A stretch of 64,000 nt of DNA, taken from Actinomycetospora chibensis (lineage in GTDB: Bacteria; Actinomycetota; Actinomycetes; Mycobacteriales; Pseudonocardiaceae). Shown piece by piece: positions 1 through 10,664 of this stretch. The position numbers and the translations under genes were made by a program. The notes below the pieces were generated by a model. That model was not told where the DNA came from. It saw only the letters and a program-made list of their open reading frames with translations, and made no database searches. Every line of letters begins with the position of its first letter. The first letter of the stretch is position 1. Where the stretch lies: positions 49,767-113,766 of the forward strand of contig NZ_JAQZAM010000017.1 of the NCBI RefSeq assembly GCF_028737215.1. The letters run 5' to 3'.

Positions 1-538
1 CGCGCAGGCCCCGCGCGCGGGCGAGCGGACCGAGCGTGCGGGAGAGCAGCCGTTGGGCCCACATCGGCGGTGAGGCAGGGCGGATCGTGTCGGCCCACTC
101 CTCGGCGAGCAGGGCGAGCTGGAGCAGGCCGGGGCGTCCGCTCGGCGTGGTGTGCCCGGTGGCGGCGAGGCCCCAGTTGGTCATGATCGCTTCCTCGAAC
201 CGGCCGGCGGGCCGCACCTCGACGAGCACCCGCGCCGGCTCGTCCCCCTCGGTCCACCAGGCGTGGACCTCTCCCGCAGGGATGGTGACGCGGTCACCGG
301 GCAGGGCGGTGCTGATGCGGGAGCCGTGGCGGACCCCGAGCCGGCCCTCCAGCACCTCGAAGCTCTCGCTCTGGCCGGGGTGGATGTGCGGGAAGGCCAC
401 GGCCGCGCCCGGCGGTGCCCAGAGCTCGGCGCGGACGCGTTCGCCGCCGGTGTCGGCGGCGCTCTCCAGCACCGCGGCGCGCTCCCGGCTCACGGGGTTG
501 ACGTAGACGTTGCCGGTGCGGTTCACCTCGGCGGCCAT
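1..538 (-). CDS. Cupin-domain protein, 3' end cut off by the window
   Basis: Read on the minus strand from ATG at 538, the frame stays open for 179 codons to the window edge, so the C-terminus is missing. A single cupin_2 barrel is visible: the first metal motif is FPHIHPGQSE (His51, His53, Glu58) and the second is GEVHAWW (about residue 93). The protein is probably cytosolic, since no signal peptide is seen. The last visible 60 residues (TNWGLAATGHTTPSGRPGLL onward) form an alpha-helical tail seen in cupins of unknown substrate. Metal binding is inferred from the two His motifs; no reaction can be named. Confidence 0.75.
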   Translation of the reverse strand, partial: MAAEVNRTGNVYVNPVSRERAAVLESAADTGGERVRAELWAPPGAAVAFPHIHPGQSESFEVLEGRLGVRHGSRISTALPGDRVTIPAGEVHAWWTEGDEPARVLVEVRPAGRFEEAIMTNWGLAATGHTTPSGRPGLLQLALLAEEWADTIRPASPPMWAQRLLSRTLGPLARARGLR

Positions 539-761
539 GGGGACTCCCGGTGTCGTCGTCACGTCGACCGTAGGGGTGTTCCACACGCCTGTATCGCCTG
601 CATACGGCCGCTTCTCGTAATCCGATCCGGGTGGCCGGGCGCGGCTCGTGATCGGCGTACTCCCGACGGTGAGCCTGCTGGGTGGCGGCCGAGAGTCGAG
701 GCCGGGGCAGAGGGCAACGGCTGGTCGGGATGCTTCGGTTTCCGAAGCATCGCGGGGCGGC
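539..761. other. Intergenic region upstream of the cupin gene
   Basis: About 220 bases separate the cupin start from the 3' end of the DUF222/HNH gene. They contain an imperfect dyad GTAT-N7-ATAC (586-603) that could be an operator for the cupin gene, and the hairpin listed separately at 730-750. No convincing gene was seen. Confidence 0.3.
730..750. terminator. Hairpin after the DUF222/HNH gene
   Basis: This is a perfect inverted repeat, ATGCTTCGG-TTT-CCGAAGCAT, with 9-bp arms and a 3-base loop. It lies just past the stop codon of the minus-strand DUF222/HNH gene, a position that fits a transcription terminator, although there is no T-tract. The sequence ATGCTTCGGAAACCGAAG of its opposite strand recurs at 58726-58743 between two convergent genes. 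Confidence 0.55.
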
Positions 762-2168
762 TCAGCAGAAGGCGACGGATCGTCCGCCGGGTCGGGGTTG
801 TCGGTCGGGGTCGATCCACGAGGGCGGGGTGAACCACGGCAGCCCGTCGATCATGTCGATCCGCCAGTGCCCGTGGTGGATGACCTGGTGGTGATGTCGA
901 CACAACAACGTGAGGTTGTCCAGGCTCGTCGGGCCGCCGTCACCCCAGTGTTCGATGTGGTGGGCGTGGCACCGTCTCGGTCGGCGGGTGCAGCCGGGGA
1001 AGGCGCAGCCGCCGTCGCGGTGGTTCAGCGCCCGGCGGATCGCGTCGGGGATCAACCGGGAGCGCCGCCCGATGTCGAGCGGCTCGGACCTGCTGCCCAG
1101 CACCATCGGAACGATGTCGGCGTCGCAGGCCCACCGCCGCACGGTGGCCGGGTCCGACATGGCCCCGGAGTCCAGCGTGCCGTGCCCGACCGCCAGTTGC
1201 AGCCAGCGGTGGTCCATCGTGATCGTCAACAACGCCCGCCCCGGCCCGCGAGTGGGCTCCGGAGTCGGCGCTGCCGGTCCCGCGGGCTCGGGTCGGCGGG
1301 GCTCGGGGATCAGCGCGTCCTCGGGATCAGGCTCGGCGTCCGACTCGGCGCCTGACTCGGCGTCCGACTCGGCGTCCGACTGGGCGCCTGACTCGTCGTC
1401 CGACTCGGCGGCCTCGGCCTGGGCCTGGCGGGTGTCGGTGACCAGACCGTTCGGCCCGAGGGCGTCGGCGAACACCTCTTTGAGCGCGCACGCCTGCCGG
1501 TTGCCCAACGGCCGGTGGTCGTCCGAGCCGGTCGGGGTCGCCAACACCCCGATCCCCTCGCGGATCGACTCGGCATCGACCCTGTCGTGAATCTTGATGC
1601 GCATCTCCAGCGACCCGTCGCGACACGAGGTCATCTTCAGGTCGTCGAACAGGTCGGCGTCCTCGTCCGGCGCGGCTCCGTCCGGATCCAGATGCGCCAG
1701 CAACCGCTCCGCGAACTGCTGGAGCCTCCTGGGCGGAACCAGGGTCGCCTGCCCGGCCAGATACGCCTCGGCCCGCGGCCACTCCCCGGGCTCGAGCTGT
1801 TCGACCTTGTCGAGCCTGGCCATGGTGCGACGAATGACGGCCACGTGCTCCGGGGAGATCTCACCTGACGCCAACACCGTCGCGGTGCACGACAGGCGCG
1901 GCGCCAGCGGCTGGCCCTGCAGCGACCGGCGCGGGGCGAGGTCGTGGGCTTCGGCCACCAACCGGCTCGCCTTCGCCGGATCGACCCGCCAGTTCTCCTG
2001 GACCAGCCGCTCGGTGCTGCGATCTCCGGTCTGCGCCGCGACCCCTAGACGATCGAGCTCGGCGATGCGCTCCAGGCGCCGGTAGTAGGCCTGGTGGGTG
2101 GCGAGCTCCTCGGCGCGCGCGGCCGCGAGCGCTTCGCGCTCGACCAGCCCCACACCGCCTTCGCTCAT
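762..2168 (-). CDS. DUF222 / HNH endonuclease-domain protein (13E12 repeat family type)
   Basis: This 468-residue protein has a DUF222-like helical N-terminal two thirds and a C-terminal HNH nuclease motif: CAFPGCTRRP, then CHAHHIEHWGDGG, then LCRHHHQVIHH (about residues 385-430). The Cys and His zinc and catalytic positions all look intact. Such proteins are multicopy in actinobacteria and related to the mycobacterial REP13E12 repeats; their function is unproven. A 12-base repeat region encodes an acidic Ser-Asp-Ala-Glu linker (about residues 255-280). A TAGAAT -10 box ends 7 bases before the ATG, which suggests a leaderless mRNA. A second family member begins at the other end of the window with the same upstream sequence. 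Confidence 0.85.
   Translation of the reverse strand: MSEGGVGLVEREALAAARAEELATHQAYYRRLERIAELDRLGVAAQTGDRSTERLVQENWRVDPAKASRLVAEAHDLAPRRSLQGQPLAPRLSCTATVLASGEISPEHVAVIRRTMARLDKVEQLEPGEWPRAEAYLAGQATLVPPRRLQQFAERLLAHLDPDGAAPDEDADLFDDLKMTSCRDGSLEMRIKIHDRVDAESIREGIGVLATPTGSDDHRPLGNRQACALKEVFADALGPNGLVTDTRQAQAEAAESDDESGAQSDAESDAESGAESDAEPDPEDALIPEPRRPEPAGPAAPTPEPTRGPGRALLTITMDHRWLQLAVGHGTLDSGAMSDPATVRRWACDADIVPMVLGSRSEPLDIGRRSRLIPDAIRRALNHRDGGCAFPGCTRRPRRCHAHHIEHWGDGGPTSLDNLTLLCRHHHQVIHHGHWRIDMIDGLPWFTPPSWIDPDRQPRPGGRSVAFC
1337..1411. repeat. 12-base tandem repeat encoding an acidic linker
   Basis: Degenerate copies of a 12-base unit (tccgactcggcg and tcctgactcggcg-like variants) are arrayed inside the DUF222/HNH gene. 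They translate to a run of Ser-Asp-Ala/Gly-Glu units between the DUF222 and HNH parts. Such repeats vary in copy number by slippage; here they probably only set linker length. Confidence 0.6.
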
Positions 2169-2197
2169 GTGTTCGATTCTAGAGCCGACCCCCGACA
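2161..2197 (-). repeat. DUF222 gene upstream repeat, copy 1 (promoter and first codons)
   Basis: This 37-base segment is identical, in reverse orientation, to 63960-63996. It spans the start codon of the DUF222/HNH gene, a TAGAAT -10 box 7 bases before ATG, and about 15 bases further upstream. Outside it the two neighbourhoods do not match, so what is conserved is a start region, not a whole transposable unit. Confidence 0.85.
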
Positions 2198-2471
2198 GTC
2201 ATGGGCCGGTTCACGGAGAACGCCGGGGCGGAGCCGTGGTTACTCCGGCCGGCTCGCCGTGTCTGCGGCCTCTTCGGCGATCTGCTCGAGAACGCGTTGC
2301 GAGGTAGTGACCGCCACGGGCTGGGCCTCCACGGTGACGACCAGGCGTCCACGCTGCCAGCGTCGGCGGCACACGATCCCGAATCAGCCTCTGCTCGCAG
2401 GGTCGAGCGGACGCCGCTCGTCACGAGTCGTCGCTGGGTGTTGCCGGACCTCTGCTTCCCGCGGGCCACGC
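2198..2471. other. Gene-poor stretch between DUF222 gene and truncated cyclodeaminase
   Basis: Open frames here have no recognisable protein. This is where the first 45 or so residues of the downstream ornithine cyclodeaminase homologue would be expected, but the translated sequence in that frame does not resemble the family. It is probably decayed or rearranged DNA next to the repeat gene. Confidence 0.4.
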
Positions 2472-3341
2472 GTGCCGGAGGAGACAGGCTCGGGGGTCCC
2501 CGGCGCCGGGCTGCTCGCCACGATGCCGGCGTACAGCCCGCGTCTCGGGGTGCTGGCGAGCAAGCTGCTGACGGTCTACCCCGCCAACGAGGCGCAGGGC
2601 TTCCCCGTCCACCAGGCCGCGATCGCCGTGTTCGACCCGGCGACCGGCGAGATGCTCGCCCTCGTCAACGGCGACCTCCTCACCGCGGCGCGGACCGCGG
2701 CATGCTCCGCGCGCTCGATCCGGCACCTCGCCCGGCCCGGGTCGCGCGTGCTCGCCGTCCTCGGGAACGGCCCCCAGGCGCGCGAGCACGCCCGGTACGC
2801 ATGCCGGGTCCACGACTTCGCCGACGTCCGCGTCGGCGCCCGCGACCCCGCCAAGGCGGCCGCCCTCGCCGCGGACCTCGAGGGCGAGGGACTGCCAGCG
2901 CGTGGGACCACCATCGACGACGCGATCGCCGACGCCGACGTCGTGTGCGCGGCGACCAGCACCGTCGAGCCCCTCCTGCGACGGGGGCACGTCCGGCCCG
3001 GCACGCACATCGCGTCGGTCGGCTACATCCCGGACGGTCGCGAGGTCGACGCGGCGATCCTGCGCGAGGCCCTGGTCGTCGTCGAGCACCGCGAGACGTG
3101 CCTGCAGCCCTTCCCGGCCGGCTCGAACGACCTCGCCGAGCTGGTGGCCGCGGGGGAACTCGATCCCGACGGCGTGGTGGAGATCGGCGAGCTCGTCCAC
3201 GGCCGCCGCGCGGGCCGCGAGGACGAGGACCGGGTCACGGTGTTCAAGTCGGTCGGCGTCGCGGTGCAGGACGCCGCCGCGGCGTCGGTGGTGCTCGCTG
3301 CCGCCCGACGCGAGGGCCGCGGGGTCGAGGTCTCGCTGTAG
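2472..3341 (+). pseudogene. Ornithine cyclodeaminase / mu-crystallin family, N-terminally truncated
   Basis: From GTG at 2472 the frame gives 289 residues. The recognisable family sequence begins at LLATMPAY and continues through the NAD-binding segment VLGNGPQAREHARY, GARDPAK, ADVVCAATST and a C-terminal VFKSVGVAVQDAAAA. Family members are about 310-330 residues and carry 60 or so residues before the MPAY motif; only 17 are available here. The missing part includes the substrate-binding arginine region (PPR), so the product may be inactive. The break lies beside a DUF222-type repeat gene. Alternatively it could be a functional short variant. Intact members deaminate ornithine to proline or reduce imines or keto acids with NAD(P)H. 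Confidence 0.65.
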
Positions 3342-3342
3342 C

Positions 3343-3693
3343 TCAGCCCGGCTCCGTCGCCACGGGGTGCCGGGGCTCGTAGAGCCCGAGCGTCCCGCCA
3401 CCGGGGAGCCGGACGCCGGTGAGCAGGCCCCAGCCCTGGTCGGTGACGGGGTCGACGACGATGCCCCGCCGGCGCAGGTCCGCGGTCGTCGCCTCGACGT
3501 CGTCGCACATCAGGTAGAGCTCGTGCGACGGGGCCTCGTCGGTGGGGTGGACGGCGACCTCGGCCGGCGGCAGGGCGGCGATGGTCCAGCCGCCGCCGGC
3601 GTCGACCGTGCGGGTGCCGAGCAGGTCGCGCAGGAAGGCGCGGTCGGCGTCCGCGTCGGCGCTGTACAGGATCACGTGCGCACCGGTGATCAT
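3343..3693 (-). CDS. VOC / glyoxalase-fold protein
   Basis: This 116-residue protein has the paired beta-alpha-beta-beta-beta modules of the vicinal oxygen chelate superfamily: the first starts ITGAHVILYSADADADRAF, and the second carries ELYLMCDDVEATTADLRRRG and ends GGGTLGLYEP. Candidate metal ligands are His6, the Glu in SHELYL and the Glu in LYEP. The length matches single-domain VOC proteins, which usually dimerise. It is convergent with the preceding gene (1 base between the stops), and its own start lies about 45 bases from the dioxygenase stop. The substrate is unknown. Confidence 0.75.
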   Translation of the reverse strand: MITGAHVILYSADADADRAFLRDLLGTRTVDAGGGWTIAALPPAEVAVHPTDEAPSHELYLMCDDVEATTADLRRRGIVVDPVTDQGWGLLTGVRLPGGGTLGLYEPRHPVATEPG

Positions 3694-3736
3694 CGTCGGC
3701 TCCTCGTCGGACGGTGGGAGCCTCAGTCTGGACCGA

Positions 3737-4723
3737 TCAGCGCCCGGCGAGCTCCAGGAGCGGGTTGTGGGCGCTGGCGGCCGGCTCGCCGGGCGCGGTG
3801 TCGGGGACGAAGAGCTGCCAGTCGCCGCTGACCATCGTGGGGTGGTCGACGATCCGCACGCCGTCGGCGTAGTACGTCGCGCCCAGGACCATCCGGGAGC
3901 GGGTGGAGCGGTTGGCGCCCGCAGTGTGGAAGCACAGCGTCGAGTGGAAGCTGACGTCCCCGAGCGCGAACGGCTCGTCGCACACCTCGACCCCGGCGGC
4001 GCGGAACGTCTCGGCCACTCGGCGGTCGTACGACGTGCCGTACTTGTCGAAGGCGAGGTCGTCGACCTGCCGCCACGCGTCCATCCCGCGCGCGAAGGCC
4101 AGGGGCCCCATCGCGGCCGGCACCGCCTGCAGCGGCATCCACATGGAGATCACGTCGTGGGAGGCCAGCGGGAAGTGGTGCGCGTCGTGGTGCCAGGGCG
4201 TCCGGCCCGCGCCGGGCTCCTTGCAGAGCGCGCTGTCGTGGTAGAGCCGTAGGGCGTCGACGTCGAGCAGGGCGGCGGAGATGCCGCCGACCCGCGGGGA
4301 CAGCACCGCGGCGCGCACCAGCGGGTCCTCGCGCCACATCATCTCGCGGCTGCGCAGCCCGGAACCGGACCCGCCGCGGTCCAGCAGCGCGATCAGCCGG
4401 CGCCGCAGGACCTCGGCGGCCCCCGGCGACACGACGCCGGGCAGGCGCACGAAGCCGTCGGCCGCGAAGGCCGCGACCGCTGTCGACGGCACGACGTAGG
4501 GCTCGGCGAGCTCCGCGACGATCTCCGTGTCGCCCGGCAGCGGACCGGAATCGGGGGCGTCGACCGCGACGAGCGGCTCCGAGGCCCCCTCCACGTTGTC
4601 CGCCAGGGACATGTACCAGTCCCACCACTGCTCGTTGTCCCCGTCCCAGGCCGCGGTGACGTCCGACGCCTCGCCGCGCGCGGTGGCGACCCCCAGGTGC
4701 GGGTTCACGTCCTCGCCGTCCAC
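3737..4723 (-). CDS. Phytanoyl-CoA dioxygenase (PhyH) family Fe(II)/2-oxoglutarate oxygenase
   Basis: This 328-residue protein has the PhyH double-stranded beta helix. The iron site H-x-D is visible as TPWHHDAHHFPL (about residue 178), and the distal His and 2-oxoglutarate Arg lie in FHTAGANRSTRSRMV (about residue 270). Such enzymes hydroxylate small molecules using iron, O2 and 2-oxoglutarate. Its ATG overlaps the end of the upstream methyltransferase gene by 19 bases, so the two are co-translated and probably act on the same compound. It could be a natural-product or osmolyte hydroxylase; the sequence does not identify the substrate. Confidence 0.8.
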   Translation of the reverse strand: MDGEDVNPHLGVATARGEASDVTAAWDGDNEQWWDWYMSLADNVEGASEPLVAVDAPDSGPLPGDTEIVAELAEPYVVPSTAVAAFAADGFVRLPGVVSPGAAEVLRRRLIALLDRGGSGSGLRSREMMWREDPLVRAAVLSPRVGGISAALLDVDALRLYHDSALCKEPGAGRTPWHHDAHHFPLASHDVISMWMPLQAVPAAMGPLAFARGMDAWRQVDDLAFDKYGTSYDRRVAETFRAAGVEVCDEPFALGDVSFHSTLCFHTAGANRSTRSRMVLGATYYADGVRIVDHPTMVSGDWQLFVPDTAPGEPAASAHNPLLELAGR

Positions 4724-5553
4724 GTGATCACGTGGACCTCCTGCTGGAAGCGGTAGGTCCCGTCGTCACGGCAGGAGGCGAGGTATCCGGCGAGCGGCTC
4801 CTGGGCCTCCATCGTCGCGAGGTCGACGGAGTCGTCGAAGACGCAGCGCTGGAGGAAGCCCTCGAGGACGGCGCGGTCGTCGGTCCCGACCGTGTACCGC
4901 AGCGTCGACGACGACGGGTCGACGCCGGCCGCGCGCAGGGCGTCCGTCACCTGCTCGGCGCTGGTGAAGGGCGTGGCCTCCGGCGCGAAGGAGGCGCGGA
5001 ACGCCTCGGCGAACCGCAGGTAGTGCGACCCGGTCGTGGCGTGGACGATCGCGCCGAACCCGCCCGGCCGGAGTGTGTCGGTCATCCGCGCGACGCCGGC
5101 GCCGATCTCGTCGGGCGGGATCGCGTAGAGGGCGTGGGTGGCCCAGGCGACGTCGAAGCCGCCGACCGTGCGGTCGAGGTCCTGCAGGCGCACCGCGTGC
5201 TCGGCGCGGAGCACGAACGGCGGCCCGAGCACCGACCGGGCCTCGGCGATCGAGAAGACCGACGGGTCGAGGAGATCGATCTCCACGTGCATCCCGTCGA
5301 CCCCGGACGCGAGGCCGCGGCGCATCAGCTCGGCGGGGAACTTCCCGCTGCCGCAGGCCACGTCGAGGACGCGCACCCGGCCGTCGACGGCGCTCCCGCG
5401 CAGGTCGGAGGCCCAGTCACGCGCCGCCACCATTCGCCGGTAGTCCTCGACGGCCAGCGCGTAGAACGCCTCCATCCCGGCTCGGCCGGCCTCGTCCCAG
5501 TGCGCGAGGCTGCGTGCCTCGGTGTCCGCAGCACGACTCGACACGTGCTTCAC
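4705..5553 (-). CDS. Class I SAM-dependent methyltransferase
   Basis: This 282-residue protein has the Rossmann SAM motif [12 protein letters not shown] (about residue 62), an acidic strand-2 end ([10 protein letters not shown]) and a post-motif segment [17 protein letters not shown], then [14 protein letters not shown]. This layout fits a small-molecule methyltransferase rather than an RNA or DNA methylase. Overlap with the PhyH-family gene downstream indicates a two-gene operon. The hut cluster begins 1 kb away on the other strand, but nothing in the sequence ties the pair to histidine. Confidence 0.75.
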   Translation of the reverse strand: MKHVSSRAADTEARSLAHWDEAGRAGMEAFYALAVEDYRRMVAARDWASDLRGSAVDGRVRVLDVACGSGKFPAELMRRGLASGVDGMHVEIDLLDPSVFSIAEARSVLGPPFVLRAEHAVRLQDLDRTVGGFDVAWATHALYAIPPDEIGAGVARMTDTLRPGGFGAIVHATTGSHYLRFAEAFRASFAPEATPFTSAEQVTDALRAAGVDPSSSTLRYTVGTDDRAVLEGFLQRCVFDDSVDLATMEAQEPLAGYLASCRDDGTYRFQQEVHVITWTART

Positions 5554-5683
5554 CCGCTCTCCGGCGTCGTGCTCGAACAGGACGCCACCGGGGGCAGGGG
5601 TGGCCGGACGGAGGCTGGAGGGCGGCCCACGAACGTGGGATCACCGTGGCACGCGGGCGCGGGAGCGGCAGTGCGAACGCCCG

Positions 5684-6463
5684 TCAGCGACGTCCGGCCG
5701 ACGCGCCGCCGAGGTGCCGGGTGATCTCGCCGGCGGTGCGCCCGACGACGCCGGCGAGCGGGGCGAAGGTGTCGCCGCACGCCGGCTCGCACTGGTGCGG
5801 GAACGTCACGCTGATCGCGGCGACCGCCTGTCCGCCGGCGTCGCGGATCGGGTGGGCGACCGAGGCGTAGCCGCGGCTGACCTCCCCGTCCTCGGTCGAC
5901 CAGCCGCGTCGCGCGTCGGCGGCCAGCACCGCGGTGAGCGCCCGCTGGGACGTCGGGCCGCGCTCCGTGCGCCGGGTGAGCGGGCCCCCGCCGGCGAGGA
6001 CGGCGCGGCGCTGGGCGGGGGCGAGGCCCGCGAGGACCGCCCGACCCGACGCCGTCAGGTGTGCCGGGAGTCGGACGCCGACCGCGGTGACGAGGGTCTG
6101 CGGATGCGGCGGGCGCTCGCGCAGCAGGTAGAGCAGCTCGCGCCCGTCGAGGACCCCGAGGTGGACGTCGTGACCCACCCGACGCGCGAGGCGCCGCAGC
6201 GACGGCCCGGCCACCTCGTCCACCGGGTGGTGGCGCAGGTAGCCCGTGCCGATCTCGAAGGCGCCGATCCCGACGGCCCAGCGACCCCGGTCGGGGAGGT
6301 GGGCGACGACGCCGGCAGCCTCGAGCTCGGTGAGCAGGTGATAGGTGCTCGAGCGAGGCAGGTCGAGGCGGGCCGCGAGCGTCGTCGCGGTCAGCGGCTC
6401 GTCGGACGCCGCGAGCAGGCGCAGGATCGAGAGCCCGCGTCGCAACCCCGGGACACCGGCCAC
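5684..6463 (-). CDS. IclR-family regulator, divergent from the hut operon
   Basis: This 259-residue protein starts at GTG 6463, chosen because the family N-terminus ([12 protein letters not shown]) follows directly. It has an N-terminal winged helix ([23 protein letters not shown], about residues 28-50) and a C-terminal effector domain ([21 protein letters not shown]). IclR proteins bind promoter DNA as dimers or tetramers and respond to small metabolites. It is transcribed away from hutU across about 100 bases, so it is the likely hut regulator, sensing urocanate or another intermediate. That role is an inference from position. Confidence 0.85.
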   Translation of the reverse strand: MAGVPGLRRGLSILRLLAASDEPLTATTLAARLDLPRSSTYHLLTELEAAGVVAHLPDRGRWAVGIGAFEIGTGYLRHHPVDEVAGPSLRRLARRVGHDVHLGVLDGRELLYLLRERPPHPQTLVTAVGVRLPAHLTASGRAVLAGLAPAQRRAVLAGGGPLTRRTERGPTSQRALTAVLAADARRGWSTEDGEVSRGYASVAHPIRDAGGQAVAAISVTFPHQCEPACGDTFAPLAGVVGRTAGEITRHLGGASAGRR

Positions 6464-6565
6464 CCGCCCAGTCTCGTATCCCAGACACCGGACCGCCAGA
6501 GCACCTGTCCGCGACGGCAGGAGCGCGCTGCACTGGGACCCATGCCAGCAGCGCGGGGACGGACG

Positions 6566-8187
<1,622 letters not shown>

Positions 8188-8191
<4 letters not shown>

Positions 8192-9372
8192 CACTGCTGA
8201 CCGACCTCGACGACGTCGGCCGCGACCCCCGCCGGGGCGGCTGGTCGCGCCACCTCGGCGACGACGCCGAATCGACCCTGCGGGAGTGGTTCACCGAGCA
8301 GGCCGGGCGGCGCGGCCTGCAGGTGGAGACCGACGCGAACCTCAACCTGTGGGCCTGGTGGGGCGACCCCGAGGGCCCTGACGCCGTGGCCACCGGCAGC
8401 CACCTCGACTCCGTGCCGGGCGGCGGCGCCTACGACGGCCCGCTCGGGGTGGCCTCGGCCCTCGCGGCCGTCGACGCGCTCCGGTCCCGCGGCGTGGTTC
8501 CGGGACGCCCGCTCGCGGTGGTCGTCTTCGCCGAGGAGGAGGGCGGGCGCTTCGGGGTGCCGTGCCTGGGCTCGCGGCTGCTCACCGGCTCCCTGGACCC
8601 CGACCGGGCGCGCGGGCTGCGCGACCCCGACGGCGTGACGCTCGCCGAGGCGCTGACGAGCCGCGGCCTGCGACCCGAACACCTCGGGCCCGAGCCCCGA
8701 CGGATCGCCCGCCTCGGCCGATTCGTGGAGCTGCACGTCGAGCAGGGCCGGAACCTCGCGCCCCGCGGCGAGCCGTTGGCCGTCGGGTCGACCATCGTGG
8801 CGCACGGACGCTGGCGGCTGTCGTTCACCGGCCGTGCCGACCACGCCGGCACCACCCGCCGCGCCGACCGTCGCGACCCGATGGTCCCGGCGGCGGCGAC
8901 GGTGCTCGCCGCCCGCGCCACGATGGAGGCCCACGGCGACGACGCACGGGCCACCGTCGGGCGGCTGCATCCGGTGCCCGGCGGGACCAACGTCGTCGCC
9001 TCCCGCGTGGACCTGTGGCTCGACGCCCGCGGCCCGCTCCCGCAGGCGCTGGTCGACGACGTCACCGCCGCCGCGCGGAGCGCCGCCGACGCCGAGGGGT
9101 GCACCGTCGAGGTGCGCGCCGAGTCGGTGTCCGACGAGGTCACCCTCGACCCCGGGCTCGCCGACACGCTGGCGACGATCACGGGTGCCGGCCGCCTGGC
9201 CACCGCCGCGGGCCACGACGCCGGCGTCCTCGCCGCGCACGTGCCGGCCGGGATGCTGCACGTCCGCAACCCCTCCGGCGTCAGCCACGCCCCCGATGAG
9301 CACGCCGAGGACGCCGACGTCGCGGCCGGTGTCCGTGCCCTCGCCGACGTCCTGGAGGAGCTGTGTCGCTGA
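8188..9372 (+). CDS. M20-family amidohydrolase (allantoate/N-carbamoyl amino acid hydrolase type) in hut operon
   Basis: This 394-residue zinc hydrolase belongs to the AllC/HyuC/AmaB branch of peptidase family M20. Metal ligands are visible as [16 protein letters not shown] (His and Asp), FAEEEGGRF (Glu-Glu), ELHVEQG (His) and GVSHAPDEH (C-terminal His). These enzymes cleave N-carbamoyl or N-formyl type amide bonds. It sits between hutU and hutF with coupled overlaps at both ends, and no HutG-type N-formylglutamate deformylase is present. I infer that it hydrolyses the N-formyl-L-glutamate made by HutF, giving glutamate and formate. Annotation as allantoate amidohydrolase by similarity alone would be misleading. 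Confidence 0.85.
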
Positions 9373-10664
9373 TCTGGTGCGAGCAGGCGTGGCTGTCCGG
9401 CGGCCCCGCGCCCGCGGTCGCGCTGGAGATCGTCGACGGCCGGATCGCCGCGATCACGCCCGGCTCGGCCCCGGCCGGTACGGTGCTGCCCGGTCTCACC
9501 GTCCCGGGCCTGGTCAACCGGCACTCGCACGCCTTCCACCGCGCCCTGCGCGGCCACCCCGCGCGGGGGCCGGGCTCGTTCTGGAGCTGGCGCGAGGGCA
9601 TGTACCGCGCCGCCGCCGCCCTCGACCCGGACGGCTATCGGGCGCTGGCGACCGCGGTCTACGCGGAGATGGCGCTCGCGGGCCACACCGCCGTCACCGA
9701 GTTCCACTACCTGCACCACGCCCCCGGCGGGCGTTCCTACGCCGACCCGATCGCGATGGACCGCGCGCTCGTCGACGCGGCCGCAGCGGCCGGGCTGCGG
9801 CTCACCCTGCTCGACACGTGCTACCTCGCTGCGGGGTTCGGTCGCGCACCCGAGGGCGTCCAGCGCCGCTTCGCCGACGCCGACGTCGACGCCTGGGCGG
9901 CGCGGGCGTCGCTGGTCGCCGCCCTGGAGGACGGTGTGGGCGTGCGCGTCGGCGCCGCGATCCACTCGGTGCGCGCGGTCCCGCGCGAGGCCCTGCCGAC
10001 GGTCGCGGCGTGGGCCCGCGGCCGGCCGTTGCACGTCCACCTCTCCGAGCAGCCCGACGAGAACGCCGCCTGCCTCGCCGTCCACGCCCGTACCCCGACC
10101 GCGCTCCTCGACGAGGCCGGCGCGCTCGGGCCCGCCACCACGGCGGTGCACGCCACCCACCTCACCGACGACGACGTCGCCCGCCTCGCCCGCACCGGCG
10201 CCCGGGCGTGCTTCTGCCCGACGACCGAGCGCGACCTGGGCGACGGGATCGGGCCGGCCGGCACGCTCGCGAAGGAAGGCGTGCGGCTGTGCCTGGGCAG
10301 CGACAGCCACGCCGTCGTCGACCCCTTCGAGGAGATGCGCGCGCTCGAAATGCACGAGCGGCTTCGACACGGCGTGCGGGAACGGTTCACGCCCGGCGAG
10401 CTCCTGCGCGCCGGCACCGACGGCGCGGGCGTCGCCGTCGGTGAGCCCGCCGACCTCGTCACCGTCGACACCGCCTCGGTGCGCACCGCGGGCGCCCGGC
10501 CGGACGGGGTCCTGCTCGTCGCGTCGGCGTCCGACGTCCGCGAGGTCCGGGTCGGCGGAGAGGTGATCGTCCGCGACGGGGTCCACCAGCGCGTCGAGCG
10601 GCCCGCGGCGCGCCTGGCCGCCGAGATCGGCGCCGTGCACGCCCGCGCGCAGGAGGCGGCATGA
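9363..10664 (+). CDS. hutF: Formimidoylglutamate deiminase
   Basis: HutF hydrolyses N-formimino-L-glutamate to N-formyl-L-glutamate and ammonia. The 433-residue protein has the amidohydrolase-superfamily metal motif NRHSHAFHRALRG (about residue 55), a conserved HLSEQPDENAACL His strand (about residue 227), HATHLTDDDV and the metal Asp region LGSDSHAVVDPFEEMRALE. The GTG start overlaps the previous stop by 10 bases. With hutU and hutI it completes the five-step histidine pathway type that ends in formate rather than formamide. Confidence 0.93.
   Translation: MSLIWCEQAWLSGGPAPAVALEIVDGRIAAITPGSAPAGTVLPGLTVPGLVNRHSHAFHRALRGHPARGPGSFWSWREGMYRAAAALDPDGYRALATAVYAEMALAGHTAVTEFHYLHHAPGGRSYADPIAMDRALVDAAAAAGLRLTLLDTCYLAAGFGRAPEGVQRRFADADVDAWAARASLVAALEDGVGVRVGAAIHSVRAVPREALPTVAAWARGRPLHVHLSEQPDENAACLAVHARTPTALLDEAGALGPATTAVHATHLTDDDVARLARTGARACFCPTTERDLGDGIGPAGTLAKEGVRLCLGSDSHAVVDPFEEMRALEMHERLRHGVRERFTPGELLRAGTDGAGVAVGEPADLVTVDTASVRTAGARPDGVLLVASASDVREVRVGGEVIVRDGVHQRVERPAARLAAEIGAVHARAQEAA

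Noticed and set aside
1337..1411. CRISPR-like or regulatory array
   Set aside because: The 12-base repeats are contiguous, in frame, and encode a simple acidic linker.
2094..3341. Full-length ornithine cyclodeaminase starting at 2094
   Set aside because: The first 125 codons run antisense through the DUF222 gene start and then through unrelated sequence; homology begins near 2500.
8430..10640. Long open frames antisense to hutF and the M20 hydrolase
   Set aside because: Composition is Arg/Gly/Asp-rich shadow sequence with no motifs, while the plus-strand frames match known enzymes with catalytic residues.
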